From: Peltaster fructicola
Lineage: Eukaryota > Ascomycota > Dothideomycetes
DNA: 64,000 bases
Reading direction: 5' to 3'
Assembly: GCA_001592805.2 (NCBI GenBank)
Contig: CP051141.1
Location: 1,984,001-2,048,000, forward strand
In this document: positions 41,579 to 53,644 of the stretch, piece after piece
Layout of the letters: every line of letters begins with the position of its first letter
Numbering within the stretch: the first letter of the stretch is position 1
Translations under genes and position numbers: made by a program
Notes under the pieces: model-generated
The model's database searches: none
What the model saw: the letters and a program-made list of their open reading frames with translations, nothing else
What the model was told of the DNA's origin: nothing

Positions 41579-42052
41579 GATTGCGTACGAGAGTTTTTCG
41601 TATCGGTTGCGGTGCTCTCGTCTCCCAAGTATACGGTAGAGCGGTGTGAATGTGTCGAGAGTCTAGTTGGAGAAAGTGTTCCGCTGCGTTGGTAATGGTC
41701 GAGGTGAAGTGTCCCGGGCGATCAAGAGTTGAGGTCGTCCACGTAAGACGACAAAGCTTCTCTCAATGCATACACATCCCACCGCACTAACAATGTCGTA
41801 GCAATGTCCATCAATGTCGACGTCAACGTCCCTGAGTGGTCATGCATCATGCACAATGCAGGTCAAGGCATAAGCGCTGCGTGGGATGCGGGTATACGAT
41901 TTGCCAGCGCAGCAAGCGAGGCGAAAGAGGTAAATCCTGGATAGACTTGCTGTACGAGGAGACGTCTCACATAGCTTTTGACACCGATGTTACAAAGTCT
42001 ATCAAGCTGCCTTATGCTTACACGTTGGACGCCAATCCATGTATATGCTCCT
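41579..42052. other. Intergenic spacer
   Basis: Upstream of the LaeA-like gene and downstream of the Na+/H+ exchanger, both on the minus strand. No gene or repeat is seen. Confidence 0.5.
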
Positions 42053-44129
42053 TTATGAGCTACCAGACCCATGCTTTGCTGAGCTCGCAGGATCTGTCAA
42101 ATCTGTTAGTAGTCTATCGCAAGGCGACGTGCAGAGAGCTTACCGAGCAAGAGATGCGGTTTGAGAAAGTTCTCGTCTAACTTCGTAAATAGATTGCCAG
42201 CGTCCTCGCTTGTGGCGTTCAGAACAGCATTGATGGCGCCTCTGGCTGTCATGGGTGCAGAAGTGGCAGCATTACTGTCACGATGCTCCGCCTCTTCGGT
42301 CAAATCTGAAGGCCAAGTTGGTGCTCGGCGAGCTTGTGGTGGTAGGTTGAGGTCGTTTTCGTCGTCAGAAGCAAGTATGTTCTCGTTTTCATGACCCAGC
42401 AGACCTTGTTCTGCATTGTTCAGCGTCTCCATTCTATTTCGTGAGCTTCGTCTGCTGAAGTCTGGCTGTACTGGTGGCGAGCTGTTGGCGCTCCCTGTGC
42501 TGTACGAGGAAGTGCCATTGCTGCCTCGTCTCGCACCGCCGTTGAGTACCCCTAGTCCTATGTTGCCGTTCTTGTACTTCGAGCCATTCGGCGCTGTACC
42601 ATTCTTCCGAGTGTAGTGAGGTACTGGCTCGATATCGAATTCATCGTCGGAGTCGATTTCCTCGACCACGCCAGTCCGGATCTGCAAAATCTCCAGCATT
42701 CTGGCCGTTGTGCCGCCGAAGATGATGACGCTGAGGATGACGACCAGCAAGACCGTAGCTCGAAGTGCATAACGTGTCTTGCCTGACAGGCCTTCTGCCA
42801 AGGCCACACCGACAGCTCCACGCAGGCCAGCCCAAAAGATCATAATCTTCCAGTTGTTCGGTAGCTCTTCTGCCACTTCTTGGCCTCGCCTTCGTGCTCG
42901 GTATCGAATGAACCAGTTTATGAGACTAGCCAGTGGGAAGACAGCACACCATCGTGCCACGCAGATGCCGAGAACTGTGACAAGAATGAGTGCCGGCTTG
43001 TACTCGAGGTCGACATCTGTAAAAATAGACAGTCCTAGATAGATGAAGATGAAATTCTCGGAGAGCTGTGCTGTCAACGAGAAGACGAACTTCACTGTAA
43101 GTTGAGTTCGTCGTGACATGTTGTGGTATGCATAATGCTTCAAGCAGATACCGCAGAAAAGGAGTGACACAATACCTGTGCCATGGTTAGCGGAGGATGC
43201 CATATCGACGCAGCAGACTCACCACTCATGTGTATGGCGTTCGCCAAAAAGTAACTCGAGTATGCAATAAGGAAGATCAGACAACTTTCGATCTTGGGAT
43301 CTCGCCTGATGTGTGTAAGCTTCAACAGAAGACTTGTAGCAATGCCAACGACTAATCCAATGGCCAGACTGGCAAAAAAGACTATCAAGAAGACTCCAAT
43401 GGATTCGAAAAAGCTGAGGATCGTAAGCTCGTTCTTGACAGCTCCCGCGCTGTATTTCTGTGCTGTCTCAAACAGCACGATTGCAATAGCATCGTTCAAG
43501 ATGGACTCTCCAAAGATGATGGTGTACAGCTTTGGGTCGACCTTGTACGCATTGAAAATAGCCAAGATCGTGATAGGATCTGTGGCGCTTAGTGTTGCTC
43601 CCACTCCTATAGCATCAACGAAGTTGATCTTGATGCCCTCTATTGGGATGAGTGTCCATGCCCACAGTATTACTCCGAGCACCAATGCCGATATGAATGT
43701 TCCCGCAAAGGCAAATGTCAGGATCGTGCCGATGTTGCGGAAGAAGTTCCCTTGGTGCAGCTCGAAGCCACTGGCCAGAATGATGGGTGGCAGTAAGAGG
43801 TTGAAGAAGAATTGGTAGTTGAACGACACAATTTGTCTTATCTCTGCTCCACTCTCCTCCGCACCACTTGCTAGTCGCAGTATCAATCCCACCACCATGC
43901 CAGCGAAGATCGACACCACCGTCTCGTGTACAGCCTGGATTCTCTTGCTCTGAAGGACATAGCTGGCGAGAAAGGCGGCAATCAATAGTATGATGAGGAT
44001 GAGGAGAGCGAACGACGAATCAATCTCTTTCTGTCCTGCTTCTGGCACCTTGGCGTCTGGATCGGATGGTTCGCTGCTTTCGACGGCTCGAGCGACGAGC
44101 GCATAGGCGTGTTGTAGTATTTGAGCCAT
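42053..44129 (-). CDS. NHX1: Endosomal/vacuolar Na+(K+)/H+ exchanger
   Basis: NHE-type monovalent cation/proton antiporter like yeast Nhx1, which controls endosomal and vacuolar pH and salt tolerance. 659 aa, three exons: 44129-43223, 43175-42144 and 42093-42053, introns 47 and 50 bp. About 11-12 membrane segments; the transport core shows FFFNLLLPPIILASGFEL (the amiloride-site region), GATLSATDPITILAIF and FGESILNDAIAIVLFET, the ND ion-binding motif. After TSLLLKLTHIRRDP and HMSGIVSLLFCGI comes MIFWAGLRGAVGVALAEGL. The 180-residue C-terminal tail is cytosolic, Ser/Asn-rich, with ENFLKPHLLLD near the end. The last splice uses a gtaag donor; two acceptors 9 nt apart both keep the frame, and I prefer the downstream one because the branch (ctaac) is too close to the other. 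Confidence 0.93.
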
Positions 44130-44726
44130 ATTGGCGAGAGTTCAATTCTACCGCATTGTAGTGTGGGTGTTATTTCGAGATTGATGCGCCGTAGTTGCGA
44201 CACTCGCACTGTAGGTTGGCGCGCACAGTCAAAGGTCGTGATATGGAGAAGTGATAGACTGTAGTTTAGGCTCTCCTTACACAAGTTCATCCTCGACACG
44301 GAAGCCTGATCCTCAATGACGAACTGCATATGATGGCCAAAAGTCGTGGTCATTGTAAGCATTATGGCATTCTTGAGACGGATGTCAGCTTTCAAGCACA
44401 ACCACATGTCACCAAGCTGGGACGGTCACGAGTCGTACATGGCTCTTCGTCTTTGCGGTAGGCCTGGTGTGTTGTCACAAGCAAAATACGAGACGGTCTT
44501 GTCCGAGCTCATAGATCCATCACTTCTTGCTGAGTTTCTACCTATGTACGCGTTGTCGTGGCAGAGCGCATGATGCATACCGTCTACATGGGCGAGCGAC
44601 AATACGAGGGCAGCCCTGGTCCGCCCAAACGGAGATTCTAGTTGGAACAATATCCATGATCGACTCCTCCCGTCTCATCTTCGTCAAAGCGGTCGAGTTA
44701 TCAAAGCATCTGACTCCATAGAGAAT
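44130..44726. other. Upstream region of NHX1
   Basis: About 600 bp of promoter and leader for NHX1 plus the 3' flank of a decayed secreted-protein gene. No other gene is supported. Confidence 0.5.
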
Positions 44727-45317
44727 CTAGCAACTGTGCTGGCTGCTATCGGTGGAATGAGCACAGAAGTCGAACCCGCTTGGGTACTTCATGTATCCGT
44801 AATACAGCCCAGTTTGAAACGAGAAGACGGTGCCTGCGACATAGTAACCACAACGGTTTGTGATATCGCCCAGTAGCTTGCCAAGAATGCCAGCGTTTGT
44901 CTGCTGGTTCTGATTGCTTGATCTGTTGCAGATAAGCACGACAACACAGCCGTCAATGGAGTAATATGCTTGGCCATGATTAACAGTGATTGTTGCCGTC
45001 AGGATACAGTTGCTCTTGTCAAAGACGGCCTACTGGTCACTCCCTCCATTTATCTGGTTCTTGGGATTCTGTACAGCAAAGTCGCACTGGCCGTGGTCCA
45101 GATTGATGCCGCGTCCGCATCAGAAGTATTCAGTCTCCTTTGCTGAGATGGCCCGAATGCCTACTTCGGCTGGAGAGGTATCGTGAGCATGGACCAAGAC
45201 TAAAACATGCTCTTCGGTGCCGTTGGCATGTCTACGAGCTAGATAGACAGTAGGTCTCTGGTTATCTGGGACGGCGAAAGCCTGCGCAGAGGCGACTACC
45301 GAGATGATTGCGAGCAT
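44727..45317 (-). pseudogene. Fossil of a small secreted cysteine-containing protein
   Basis: A signal peptide-like start (MLAIISVVASAQAFAVP) at 45317 and a downstream cysteine-containing secreted-style sequence (for example NHGQAYYSIDGCVVVLIC and FDFCAHSTDS) lie in one register over about 590 bp on the minus strand. The register is broken about twice, and I found no introns that would explain this. It reads as a decayed gene of an effector- or killer-like small secreted protein whose family I do not recognise. The breaks are few, so the decay looks young. Confidence 0.55.
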
Positions 45318-46153
45318 ACTGCTGGGATGCACTGTGATTGCGGAGGTCGGGGTGTGATCAGGGGCGAGAAGGTGTAGAGTATGTCGAACTGCCGGTGGTG
45401 GTGGTGATGACAGAAGGACAAATGCATTGCAACCTACCCTTCATACTTTTTGTCCTATTCAGGTCTTATGTCGTTGTTGATTGAGCGTCTAGCCTGTCCA
45501 CATCAGGCTTCACATCCTATGCATGCACTTGTCATCTCGCTCGGTATACGACCGAGGGACGATCAATCATGTTGACAGGATGATGGCGAACCGACCATAC
45601 TGACCTGTTCAGACCATCTAGCCTCGCAAGCAGCACTGATTAGGACGCAGCGAAGCATCCCGACATCGATACGGCAGTGCTAGTCTTCCTGAGGGTGACT
45701 TTGTCAACGAATCGCCTGTACGGCGACGAGCGATGGCACAATGATGGTTAGTGATTGAACCAAAAGTCGAGGTGAATTTGCGGGCACGGTCGCCAACCTT
45801 TTCATGTGCTTGGTGGAGAAACGAACGTCACGAGCCTCGATCAAACTGTGCGTCGAAGGTCGACACCTCGCACTATACAGCATCTTCCTCCACAACATAT
45901 ACCTCAGCTTCAGCTTCTCCGTTGCGTGATCACTCAGCCACTCTCGACGACTGCATTACAATAGACACTCAATACAGCACAACTCATACGCGATCTAAGC
46001 TCCCGCACCTGCTCAAGTCACCTGGTGCTAGGCGTGCATGACCAGCGGTATCCACACGGCACAAATAGCAGCCTGTGTGATAGTCAATTAGCAACAACAC
46101 TACGATCTCGATGTCCTCCTCAGCATTCGTATAGATCGTCTCACACATACACC
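45318..46153. other. Intergenic region
   Basis: About 840 bp between the decayed secreted-protein gene and the sucrose-type transporter, with both genes transcribed away from it. Nothing beyond promoter sequence is seen. Confidence 0.5.
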
Positions 46154-48239
46154 ATGAGCAGTCCTTCACGCTCTCTACGATCCTTTCGATCGAACACACC
46201 GCCACGACTGGACATACCGGACTCCAACTTCCACCCCAAACCTATCCTACGACGACATGTCAAATTCGGAGATTCTTCAGACGCTGCGGCCCAGTCACGA
46301 CGAAGCTCAGTATCTATAGGGTCGGGACCACGACGGCCGGCCAGGAATGCTAGCTTCAAAGAAGAATACCATGAACAATCGCCGCTGCTGTTCTCAGCGA
46401 GGAGTAATGATGGTGGAGCAGCAGCACGGTCGAGTGGTTACTTCAGTCCCAGGAGTGATGCTTCGTGGATGGACGACCACGAAGAGTCGGTCAGCACTGG
46501 ATACTTGTTGTTGCTGACCATGACCATCATTGGGTGAGTAGCACACAGAGCTGCGTGGTTACAGACTGATAGAATCTAGTCTGCAGATCGCTTGGTCGGT
46601 CGAGCTCTCCAACGGCTCACCATATCTTCTTGGACTGGGAATAGACAAATCGCTGCTTGCCCTGGTGTGGATTGCTGGTCCACTCTCTGGCACCCTCGTG
46701 CAGCCATATGTTGGCATCAAATCCGACAGATGTCGCTCGAGGTTCGGCAAAAGGCGACCGTTCATGGTGGGAGGTGCCATCGCGACAGTCATCTCGCTCA
46801 TAGCTCTTGCATGGACACGAGAGCTGATTGCCGGCATCCTTGGTTTGTTTGGAGTTCCCGAAGACAGCGAGACGACAGCAACAACCTCGATCGTGTTTGC
46901 CGTTACAATGATATACGTTCTGGACTTCAGTATCAATGTCATCCAGGCCGGTGTCAGAGCATTCATAGTCGACAATGCTCCCACGCACCAGCAAGATACT
47001 GCCAATGCTTGGGCTGCTCGTCTAAGTGGAGTCGGAAACATAGTAGGTTACCTGTTCGGCTATGTTGACCTGCCCAAGTATTTTGCGTTCGTTGGCGATA
47101 CGCAGTTCAAGGTGCTTTGCGTCTTCGCTTGCATTGTGCTTCTGGGCACGTTGACCATCAGCTGCATCACTATCCAGGAGAGAGATCCGCGACTCGATGG
47201 TGAACTCGAACCTCAGACAGGTGGCGTCTTGACATTCTTTCGTGATCTCTTCCACTCAATGCAGAACCTACCGGACCAGATCAAGCGAGTGTGCGAGGTG
47301 CAGTTCTTCGCCTGGATTGGCTGGTTTCCATTCCTGTTCTACATCACGACCTATGTTGGAGGGGTCTACGTCGATCCCATCTTCAGAGAGCATGAGAACA
47401 TGAGTTCCGACGAGATCGATGCAGCATGGGCAGAAGCCACACGAATGGGAACTTTCGCCCTACTGATCTTCGCGATAACGACGTTCGCATCGAGTGTGCT
47501 GTTGCCTTTCCTCGTTGCATCATCATTCCGACCTGAGGAACCTGAGCCTATCACGCCTCGAACACCTCTGACACCCGGTGGTGGTAAGCTGCCGAGGACG
47601 CCTAAGACGCCTCATACTCCTCTGACACCGGGAGGTGCTGCTGCTGGTGGATACTTCGTCTTCGACCCTTATGCAGATAAGCCTGCTGCAATGGATAAGA
47701 CGAAGGGCAATGTGTTCCAACGAGTCTACGCCCATCTGCCATCACCTGAACTGAGGTGGCTGACACTGCGACGAACATGGCTTTTCAGCCACATACTGTT
47801 CTGCATCTTGACGTGGGCGACACTCTTTGTTCGCGACACTATTGGGGCCACTGTTCTTGTTGCACTCATCGGCATACCATGGTCAATGACGAATTGGGCG
47901 CCGTATGCATTGATTGCAGCAGAGATCTCTAAGCGCGAGAACATCCGACGAGGACTGATACCACCACCTCCAACACATGATGGCGAACTACTAGCAAGAG
48001 GCGAAGATCCCTCCGATGGCTCAGATCAAGCAGGAGTGGTGCTTGGCATTCACAATGTTGCTATTGCCGCTCCACAGGTCATTGCAACATTAGTCAGCTC
48101 AGTCATCTTCCGCTTCCTACAGAAGCCAAGAGGCACGCCAGGTGACGACTCTGTGGCTTGGGTATTGAGATTCGGCGGTCTTGCTGCCCTGATAGCAGCA
48201 TACCTCACCAAGCGTGTTCATGAAGAGGCTAGGACCTAA
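46154..48239 (+). CDS. Sucrose/H+ symporter-like MFS (GPH) transporter
   Basis: 679-aa transporter of the glycoside-pentoside-hexuronide/sucrose-proton symporter type, similar to plant SUT and fission yeast Sut1. Two exons, 46154-46533 and 46580-48239, with a 46-bp intron (gtgagt...ctag). The Ser/Arg-rich cytosolic N-terminus spans residues 1-115. Splicing restores LLLLTMTIIGLQIAWSVELS. The family signature follows: SPYLLGLGIDKSLLALVWIA and PYVGIKSDRCRSRFGKRRPF (the RxGRR-type loop). The central cytosolic loop has TPRTPLTPGGGKLPRTPKTP and a second TPLTPGG copy, a phosphorylation-prone repeat. The sugar is likely sucrose or maltose, by family; it sits in the plasma or vacuolar membrane. Confidence 0.9.
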
Positions 48240-48872
48240 GCACTAGACTAATAGCATGTCACGGCATCATGTTTGCATAGCATTGCGGGTTATTGTTAGC
48301 GCAGGGAATGCATTTATGGCGTATAGCCGTTGTATGAACGACGTCGTCACGACTGGTCTCTTCTGAGTTTTGTGTTTAGCCTGATGGTAGCTGTACTGTT
48401 TAGACCAGCGTCACATCACAGGAATGATATCCCATCGAGTCCACCATGGCAGCTCGCACTGCCTGAGGGCAGCTCTACTGTTCAAGCGATATCCTTCTTG
48501 CAGAGCTCGCCCTGAATACTGTGACATTCCCGAGTTGCCAGCTAGATCGCAAGAGCAGCGCCGACCAAGACTTGAGTGATGTACAGATTGTCATCTCAGC
48601 CTGATGATAGCTTCTTATCAAGCATGACTAGAAGCCATGATCGGTAGTAGCATGGACTTGTACGGCTGCCTTAGTCGCCGCCGTGCTGGAGCTGTAGGCT
48701 CGATCAACGTTAGAAGTGCCTCTCTGTAACGAGTCATTGCTGCTGTATACCATCAAGCTCTTAGGATTTGCTACCATGATCAGGCAATGTGTGTAGGCAT
48801 CAACACCGAGGCATGCCCAGATGCTTACAAGTGGTAGCTCTGTCCAGGCGAAGGAAGGCCCATCAGCTATCA
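48240..48872. other. Convergent intergenic spacer
   Basis: Between the 3' ends of the sucrose-type transporter and PLP1. No gene or repeat is seen. Confidence 0.55.
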
Positions 48873-49517
48873 TCAGTCCCATTCATCATCGTCGTAGTCG
48901 TCCTCAGTAGCCTTGCCGGCCTTCTGTGCTTTGAGTCTGTTGTCGTCTGTAGTCATCTTCGCACGCAAGAGGACCTTGCTCGATAGAAGACGCTCCTCAA
49001 GCTCTTGCACAGTGAGCTTGTCTGTGCCTTGACCAACGCCTTCAAAGCCAAGAATGCGGTCCTGGCTAATGCCATCAATGAAAGAGATGACACAAGGCAG
49101 CACTTGTATGCCGAGCTTGACGACCAGCCACGGAGCGTTCTCGACATTGATGCTCACAAAGCGAGTGTCGAAGTGTTTTGGAGCTAGAATAGCAAGCTTC
49201 TCATCCATGATACGGCATCGTGTAAAGTCTGGCTTCATGAAATGCACAACACACAGCTTGGTCGACGTTGTGATGCTGAGAATCTCCTTTTCATCTTTGA
49301 TCTCTTTGTACGTGCCGAATGCTGCATCCTGTTTCATGACCTTCGCACGACTGAGCTCGGCGTGTAGCTGCTCAAGACGCTTCTCACGCAACGCAGACAT
49401 GGCCAAGGAGTCATCTTCTTCGAGCTCAGCGATCAGAGCATCTTCGTCTTCATCTTCCAACGCGGTTGTGCGCTGACGATCAAGCACGTCAGCAACGTGT
49501 GCGTCGATTGAGGGCAT
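48873..49517 (-). CDS. PLP1: Phosducin-like protein Plp1/TXNDC9
   Basis: 214-aa phosducin-like protein with an inactive thioredoxin fold; in yeast and animals it cooperates with the CCT chaperonin in tubulin and actin folding. No intron. An acidic helical N-terminus (ALEDEDEDALIAELEEDD, residues about 19-36) is followed by the coiled RLEQLHAELSRAKVMKQ. The thioredoxin-like domain runs from about 75 to 185: LCVVHFMKPDFTRCRIMDEK (no CxxC), FVSINVENAPWLVVKLGIQV, LPCVISFIDG. The acidic C-terminus ends DDYDDDEWD. ATG 49517 is the first in-frame Met that gives the family length. Confidence 0.93.
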   Translation of the reverse strand: MPSIDAHVADVLDRQRTTALEDEDEDALIAELEEDDSLAMSALREKRLEQLHAELSRAKVMKQDAAFGTYKEIKDEKEILSITTSTKLCVVHFMKPDFTRCRIMDEKLAILAPKHFDTRFVSINVENAPWLVVKLGIQVLPCVISFIDGISQDRILGFEGVGQGTDKLTVQELEERLLSSKVLLRAKMTTDDNRLKAQKAGKATEDDYDDDEWD

Positions 49518-50348
49518 CTTGCAGGCGCTGATGCAAATCTTGATATAGTTTCCCGAAATCAATATTGCTCTCTGTTGTGCTCCAGGATTTCGGCAACCCA
49601 CTCAAGTCGAGAGCCTGCACTATCTCCAGGTATGACAGAACCTTATTGGTGGATAGCCACTTACAGCATCGGTCAGAGGGTCGAGCAAGGCGTGATATGA
49701 GCTGGTGCAAACCTGAATGAATGGCTTGACACTCATAACCCTACTGTCATGCGTGTCTTGCATTCATGTTGCCAGAAGCTCAAACTGTTGAGGTTGTTAA
49801 GTGTGCCGCTAAAAACGCCGTTGCCGTGCCCGTAACAGATGTCGTCGATCACTCAGGGCCCACCGAGGTATCCTTCCACAATGCATGCGCCGCAGCAGTG
49901 ATGCATGGACTAGGAGCTTCGATCTATGCTTGACGAGTGAGCCCCGAGTGAACTGGCGGCCTGGTTAGATAGCTCGTCGGTCGAGGTAAAGATCATGAGA
50001 CTTGGTTAAAGTACGGCTCGGCATTGAGCAGGTGTCAGGCTTCCCGACTAGAGAGGGCTATAGAACTAATTTCAGGTCCTCCCTCTCCGTCCCTTACGCG
50101 TGTACTCCTTAGTGGACAAGTCTTCTTTTTTATCAGTCTTGTCTCAGCACTGCTTGTGATCCGTCCCTGATCGCAAGTGTATCTTCTTCTTCACATCAGA
50201 CCACACCGTCACGACGACTTCCTTCGTAGGCGTCACCTCCTCACTCGGTCGACTCGCCAGCAAACGCACCAACAGCTGGTTCAATAACACCTACCGACAA
50301 CTGTCGACCGCAGTGCCAGATTCGCCAAGCAGCTTCACATCAAGGACA
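49518..50348. other. Divergent promoter region, PLP1 / VRG4
   Basis: 831 bp with C/T-rich stretches around 50080-50240 on the + strand that suit a strong fungal promoter for the GDP-mannose transporter. No gene is supported. Confidence 0.5.
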
Positions 50349-51586
50349 ATGTCTGACGAGAAGAAGAACGATTTCGCTGTTGAGATGGGTGAGAAAGGCT
50401 CGAATGGCAACTTCGAGGCAAGAGATAGACCAGTCAGTGCTGCTCCAGCACCACAAGCTGCAATGAGCGGCTCGACAATGTCCGTCCTTGCATACTGCGG
50501 TAGCAGTATCTTGATGACAACGACGAACAAATACGTTCTCACTGGCACATTCAACCTCAACTTCTTCCTCCTGTGCATACAGGTAACGTTGCCCAAAATC
50601 AAATGTCAGGAGTATCATCTAACATAGCTCAGAGTGTCGTCTGTATCATTGCCATCCAGTCGCTCAAGGTCTTCGGCTTCGCGCAGTTCCGCGATTTCAA
50701 CACTGAGGAGGCCAGAAAGTGGTTCCCAATCACTCTTCTCCTCATTGGCATGATCTACACCTCCTCCAAGGCTCTTCAGTTCTTGAGCATCCCAGTCTAC
50801 ACCATCTTCAAGAACTTGACAATCATCCTGATTGCATACGGTGAGGTTCTTTGGTTCGGCGGCACCGTCACTGGAATGGCTCTGCTCTCTTTCGGTCTTA
50901 TGGTCCTGAGCTCCGTTATTGCTGCTTGGGCCGACATCCAGCACGCTCTGACCTCATACGGTGGCTCCTCTGCTGGAAAGGACGCAGTCTCCACTCTCAA
51001 TGCTGGCTACATGTGGATGCTGTTCAACTGCTTCTGTACCGCCACATACGTCCTGACAATGAGAAAGCGCATAAAGCTTACCAACTTCAAGGACTTTGAC
51101 AGTGAGTGCATACTCCCAAGCATATAGATCTTGCTAATCAATGCAGCCATGTTCTACAACAACCTCCTGTCCATCCCAGTTCTGATTCTCTGCTCCATCT
51201 TCACCGAGAACTGGTCGCGCGCCAATATCGATGTCAACTTCCCACCAGAGCAGCGCAGCTGGACCGTCTTCATCATGCTCATCTCCGGTCTGAGCACTGT
51301 CTTCATCTCGTACTCATCCGCATGGTGTGTGCGTGTGACTTCCTCCACCACATACAGCATGGTTGGTGCCCTCAACAAGCTCCCAATTGCCATTTCCGGC
51401 CTCGTCTTCTTCGACGCTCCAGTCACACTTGCCAGTGTGTCAGCTATTTTCGTCGGATTCGTCAGTGGACTGGTCTACGCTCTTGCCAAGGTCTGGCAAG
51501 GTCAGCAAAAGGATGCTCAGAAATCGAGCGTTCTCCCAACCACCAGCGCCAGCGCACAAAGCGTTCGTGATGGCCACAAGTCATGA
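50349..51586 (+). CDS. VRG4: Golgi GDP-mannose transporter
   Basis: Nucleotide-sugar transporter that brings GDP-mannose into the Golgi for protein and lipid mannosylation. 380 aa in three exons: 50349-50582, 50633-51101 and 51147-51586, introns 50 and 45 bp. A short cytosolic N-terminus is followed by about ten membrane segments. The substrate motif GALNKLP sits at about residues 307-313 and the second family motif [19 protein letters not shown] spans the first splice. Splicing restores [20 protein letters not shown] and [20 protein letters not shown] 50349 starts [17 protein letters not shown]; upstream there is only a GTG in frame. Confidence 0.96.
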
Positions 51587-51838
51587 ATGAAGAGCTGGGA
51601 AGGAAGGTGAGCGCACCTTTTTTTCTGAGACATGTTGGATATATCAATAGATTGGAGGACATCGGGCGGGCGTTCAGCTGCTCATGAGGTGGTGTTGACG
51701 CTACAGAAGAGGAGGGCAAAGACTCGTCTCGTGCATCAGTGCAAATATTCATTCTACAAGGGAAAAGAGTCATATCCGTGTTGTACATTTATTCTCAATG
51801 CTCAGTCGCTTTGTATCTGGGTATCATAATGCATTTCA

Positions 51839-52673
51839 TCATAGCTCAGGTATCGCCGGCACTGCAGCTTCTCGCCGCATAAGCACGCCGTTGTTCATGA
51901 CCATATCTGCTGCTGGTGTTCGTCGATCGAATAGGCGCAGCCAGAACTGCGGAGGATTCATAGGCCGGTAGCCGTCGTGCGTGCCAGGATAGATATCGCT
52001 AAGGAAGTAGAATACTGCCTCATGTGTCAGCACGAAGCCTCTCTACGACTCATCGATCTTACTGTGTCCCACAACGATACCGCAAAGCTCATCTTTCGGC
52101 CAGTGGCCATGCAGCACCACATTGAATGCAACCAGCACCCACGGTAGCCAGGGCGCCTTGAAGTTCAGTACGCCAAAAAAGCTGAGTCGTACATCTGGAT
52201 TGCGTCGACTCCAGATGTAAGTTAGTGTCGAGCTCAGAGACGCGCCGAGAAATGCTTGACTGAAAAATGGTGCCACGACAAGGATGGTGCTGGCTGCGCA
52301 CATCATCAGCCAGCTGAAGTGTGCAGTGGTCACGGCACTCTCCTCCAGCATCCGCGCATATCGTTGCATGAAAAACAAGTGGAACACCAGGTTCAGCGAT
52401 AACGGTCCGAAGTATACGAATGTGCTGAGTAGTCGCCAGTACTATGATAGTCAGCATTGTTCCGGGTTTGCTGACGAGAGCTACCTGGCCCTTATTGAAG
52501 ACTGCTCGATGGCTGTAGAACAATTGAAACGGTGTAAGGATGTGACATTGTACAAGGATACCCGTTATTACTGTCGCAGTCGTCCAACACCGTGTGATAA
52601 TGGGCATCTCGTAGAACCAGGCCTCCAGAGGCAAGGCAAATCCTCCTTCACCTCCGCCCAGCATGTTGGCCAT
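51839..52673 (-). CDS. DER1: Derlin (Der1-like) ER protein
   Basis: Derlin family, inactive rhomboid-like protein of the ER membrane used in ER-associated degradation. 247 aa, three exons: 52673-52485, 52441-52063 and 52014-51839, introns 43 and 48 bp. Reads LPLEAWFYEMPIITRCWTTA, FNKGQYWRLLSTFVYFGPLS (across the first splice), LVFHLFFMQRYARMLEESA and LNFKAPWLPWVLVAFNVVLH, then GHIFYFLSDIYPG across the second splice. The second acceptor (gaggcag) was chosen because it gives the conserved GHxYYFL-type sequence. Four to six membrane helices are apparent. It is divergent from the CENP-A gene across 478 bp and convergent with VRG4. Confidence 0.93.
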
Positions 52674-53151
52674 CTTGAAGGTTCCTCAGCTTTTGGCGGT
52701 CCTTAGTGGTTTGAAGAATTGCAGCGACTCGTGTGGGACCTTTGTGAATTGCCTTGAAGGCAAGAGTACAGTTTGCAGAGGATGTGCTGGGAAAGGATGT
52801 TGAGTCGGCATATGCACAAGTGTTGCTTAGAGGTGTCACCGATGATGAATGCTGTCTGCAGGGTCCCGATGACACGCTAGGATGGATTGGGTGGGGTGTT
52901 TATTGCGTCTGTTTAGAGCAACAACCTCTGATCATTATCCTCTCGAACACCACATGGCATCAACTCCAACCGACCTACGAACCTCGCACGTACACAGCCT
53001 CTTAATACACGGCAGAAGAGTATAAGCACGCGACGCGGCCCATCATCTTGACCAAGTATGAAAGCGTCATTAGTTGCTAGGCTATGATATTTGAGCATCT
53101 CGGTATAGAAGAAGCGTCGCTGGACTCTGGTCGCTACTGTTCGGCATCGAG
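52674..53151. other. Divergent region, DER1 / CENP-A
   Basis: 478 bp between the start codons of DER1 and CENP-A. No coding frame is supported. Confidence 0.5.
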
Positions 53152-53644
53152 ATGGCGAATCTTAACAACAACCCTCGAAATGCAGGGAATACCGGAGGCG
53201 CTCGGCCAAGTGTCGGCGGCAAAAGACCTTCAGCGGCCATACCACCAAACAGAGGAGGCGCCACAGCAGGACCTAGTAGGATTACAGCAGGACCCAGTCG
53301 AATCAGTGGAGCTGCAGCGGCGGCAGCAGCAAGACAGCAAAGAGTTAGATACAAGCCCGGGACTAATGCTTTGCGCGAGATACGGCGATATCAGAGGTCC
53401 ACTGACCTCCTGGTAGCAAAGCTGCCTTTCTCCAGGCTGGTGAGAGGTCGCACTCAGTGTTGCACCACGCGACTTCGTCGACATGAGATGGCAATCGCAA
53501 GCCATTCAAGCTTTACAAGAGGCTGCAGAGGCGTTTCTTGTGCATTTGTTTGAGGATACCAACCTTTGTGCTTTGCACGCGAAGCGAGTCACTATTATGC
53601 AGAAGGATATACAGCTTGCGAGACGACTACGTGGACGAGAATGA
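53152..53644 (+). CDS. CENPA: Centromeric histone H3 (CENP-A/CenH3), frame broken
   Basis: Centromere-specific histone H3 variant that marks the kinetochore site. The first frame gives a divergent basic Gly/Pro/Ala-rich tail ([20 protein letters not shown]) and [26 protein letters not shown] second frame gives [60 protein letters not shown] and RRLRGRE with TGA at 53642-53644. Loop 1 is four residues longer than in H3, and the RWQ and [13 protein letters not shown] sequences are CENP-A-like, not H3-like. The frames do not meet: two bases (GA) appear to be missing in the GA run at 53442-53446. The only GT-AG candidate there is 18 bp, too short, and splices out of frame. With the two bases the product would be 164 aa. 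Either the assembly has an indel or this copy is defective. Confidence 0.85.

Noticed and set aside
45120-45332. A short intact secreted protein with the GTG start as a complete gene
   Set aside because: The coding pattern continues beyond it in the same register, so the piece is part of a decayed longer gene.
53440-53458. An 18-bp GT-AG intron in CENP-A that would explain the frame change
   Set aside because: Far shorter than any intron in the window, and it joins into the wrong frame while removing the conserved REVA residues.
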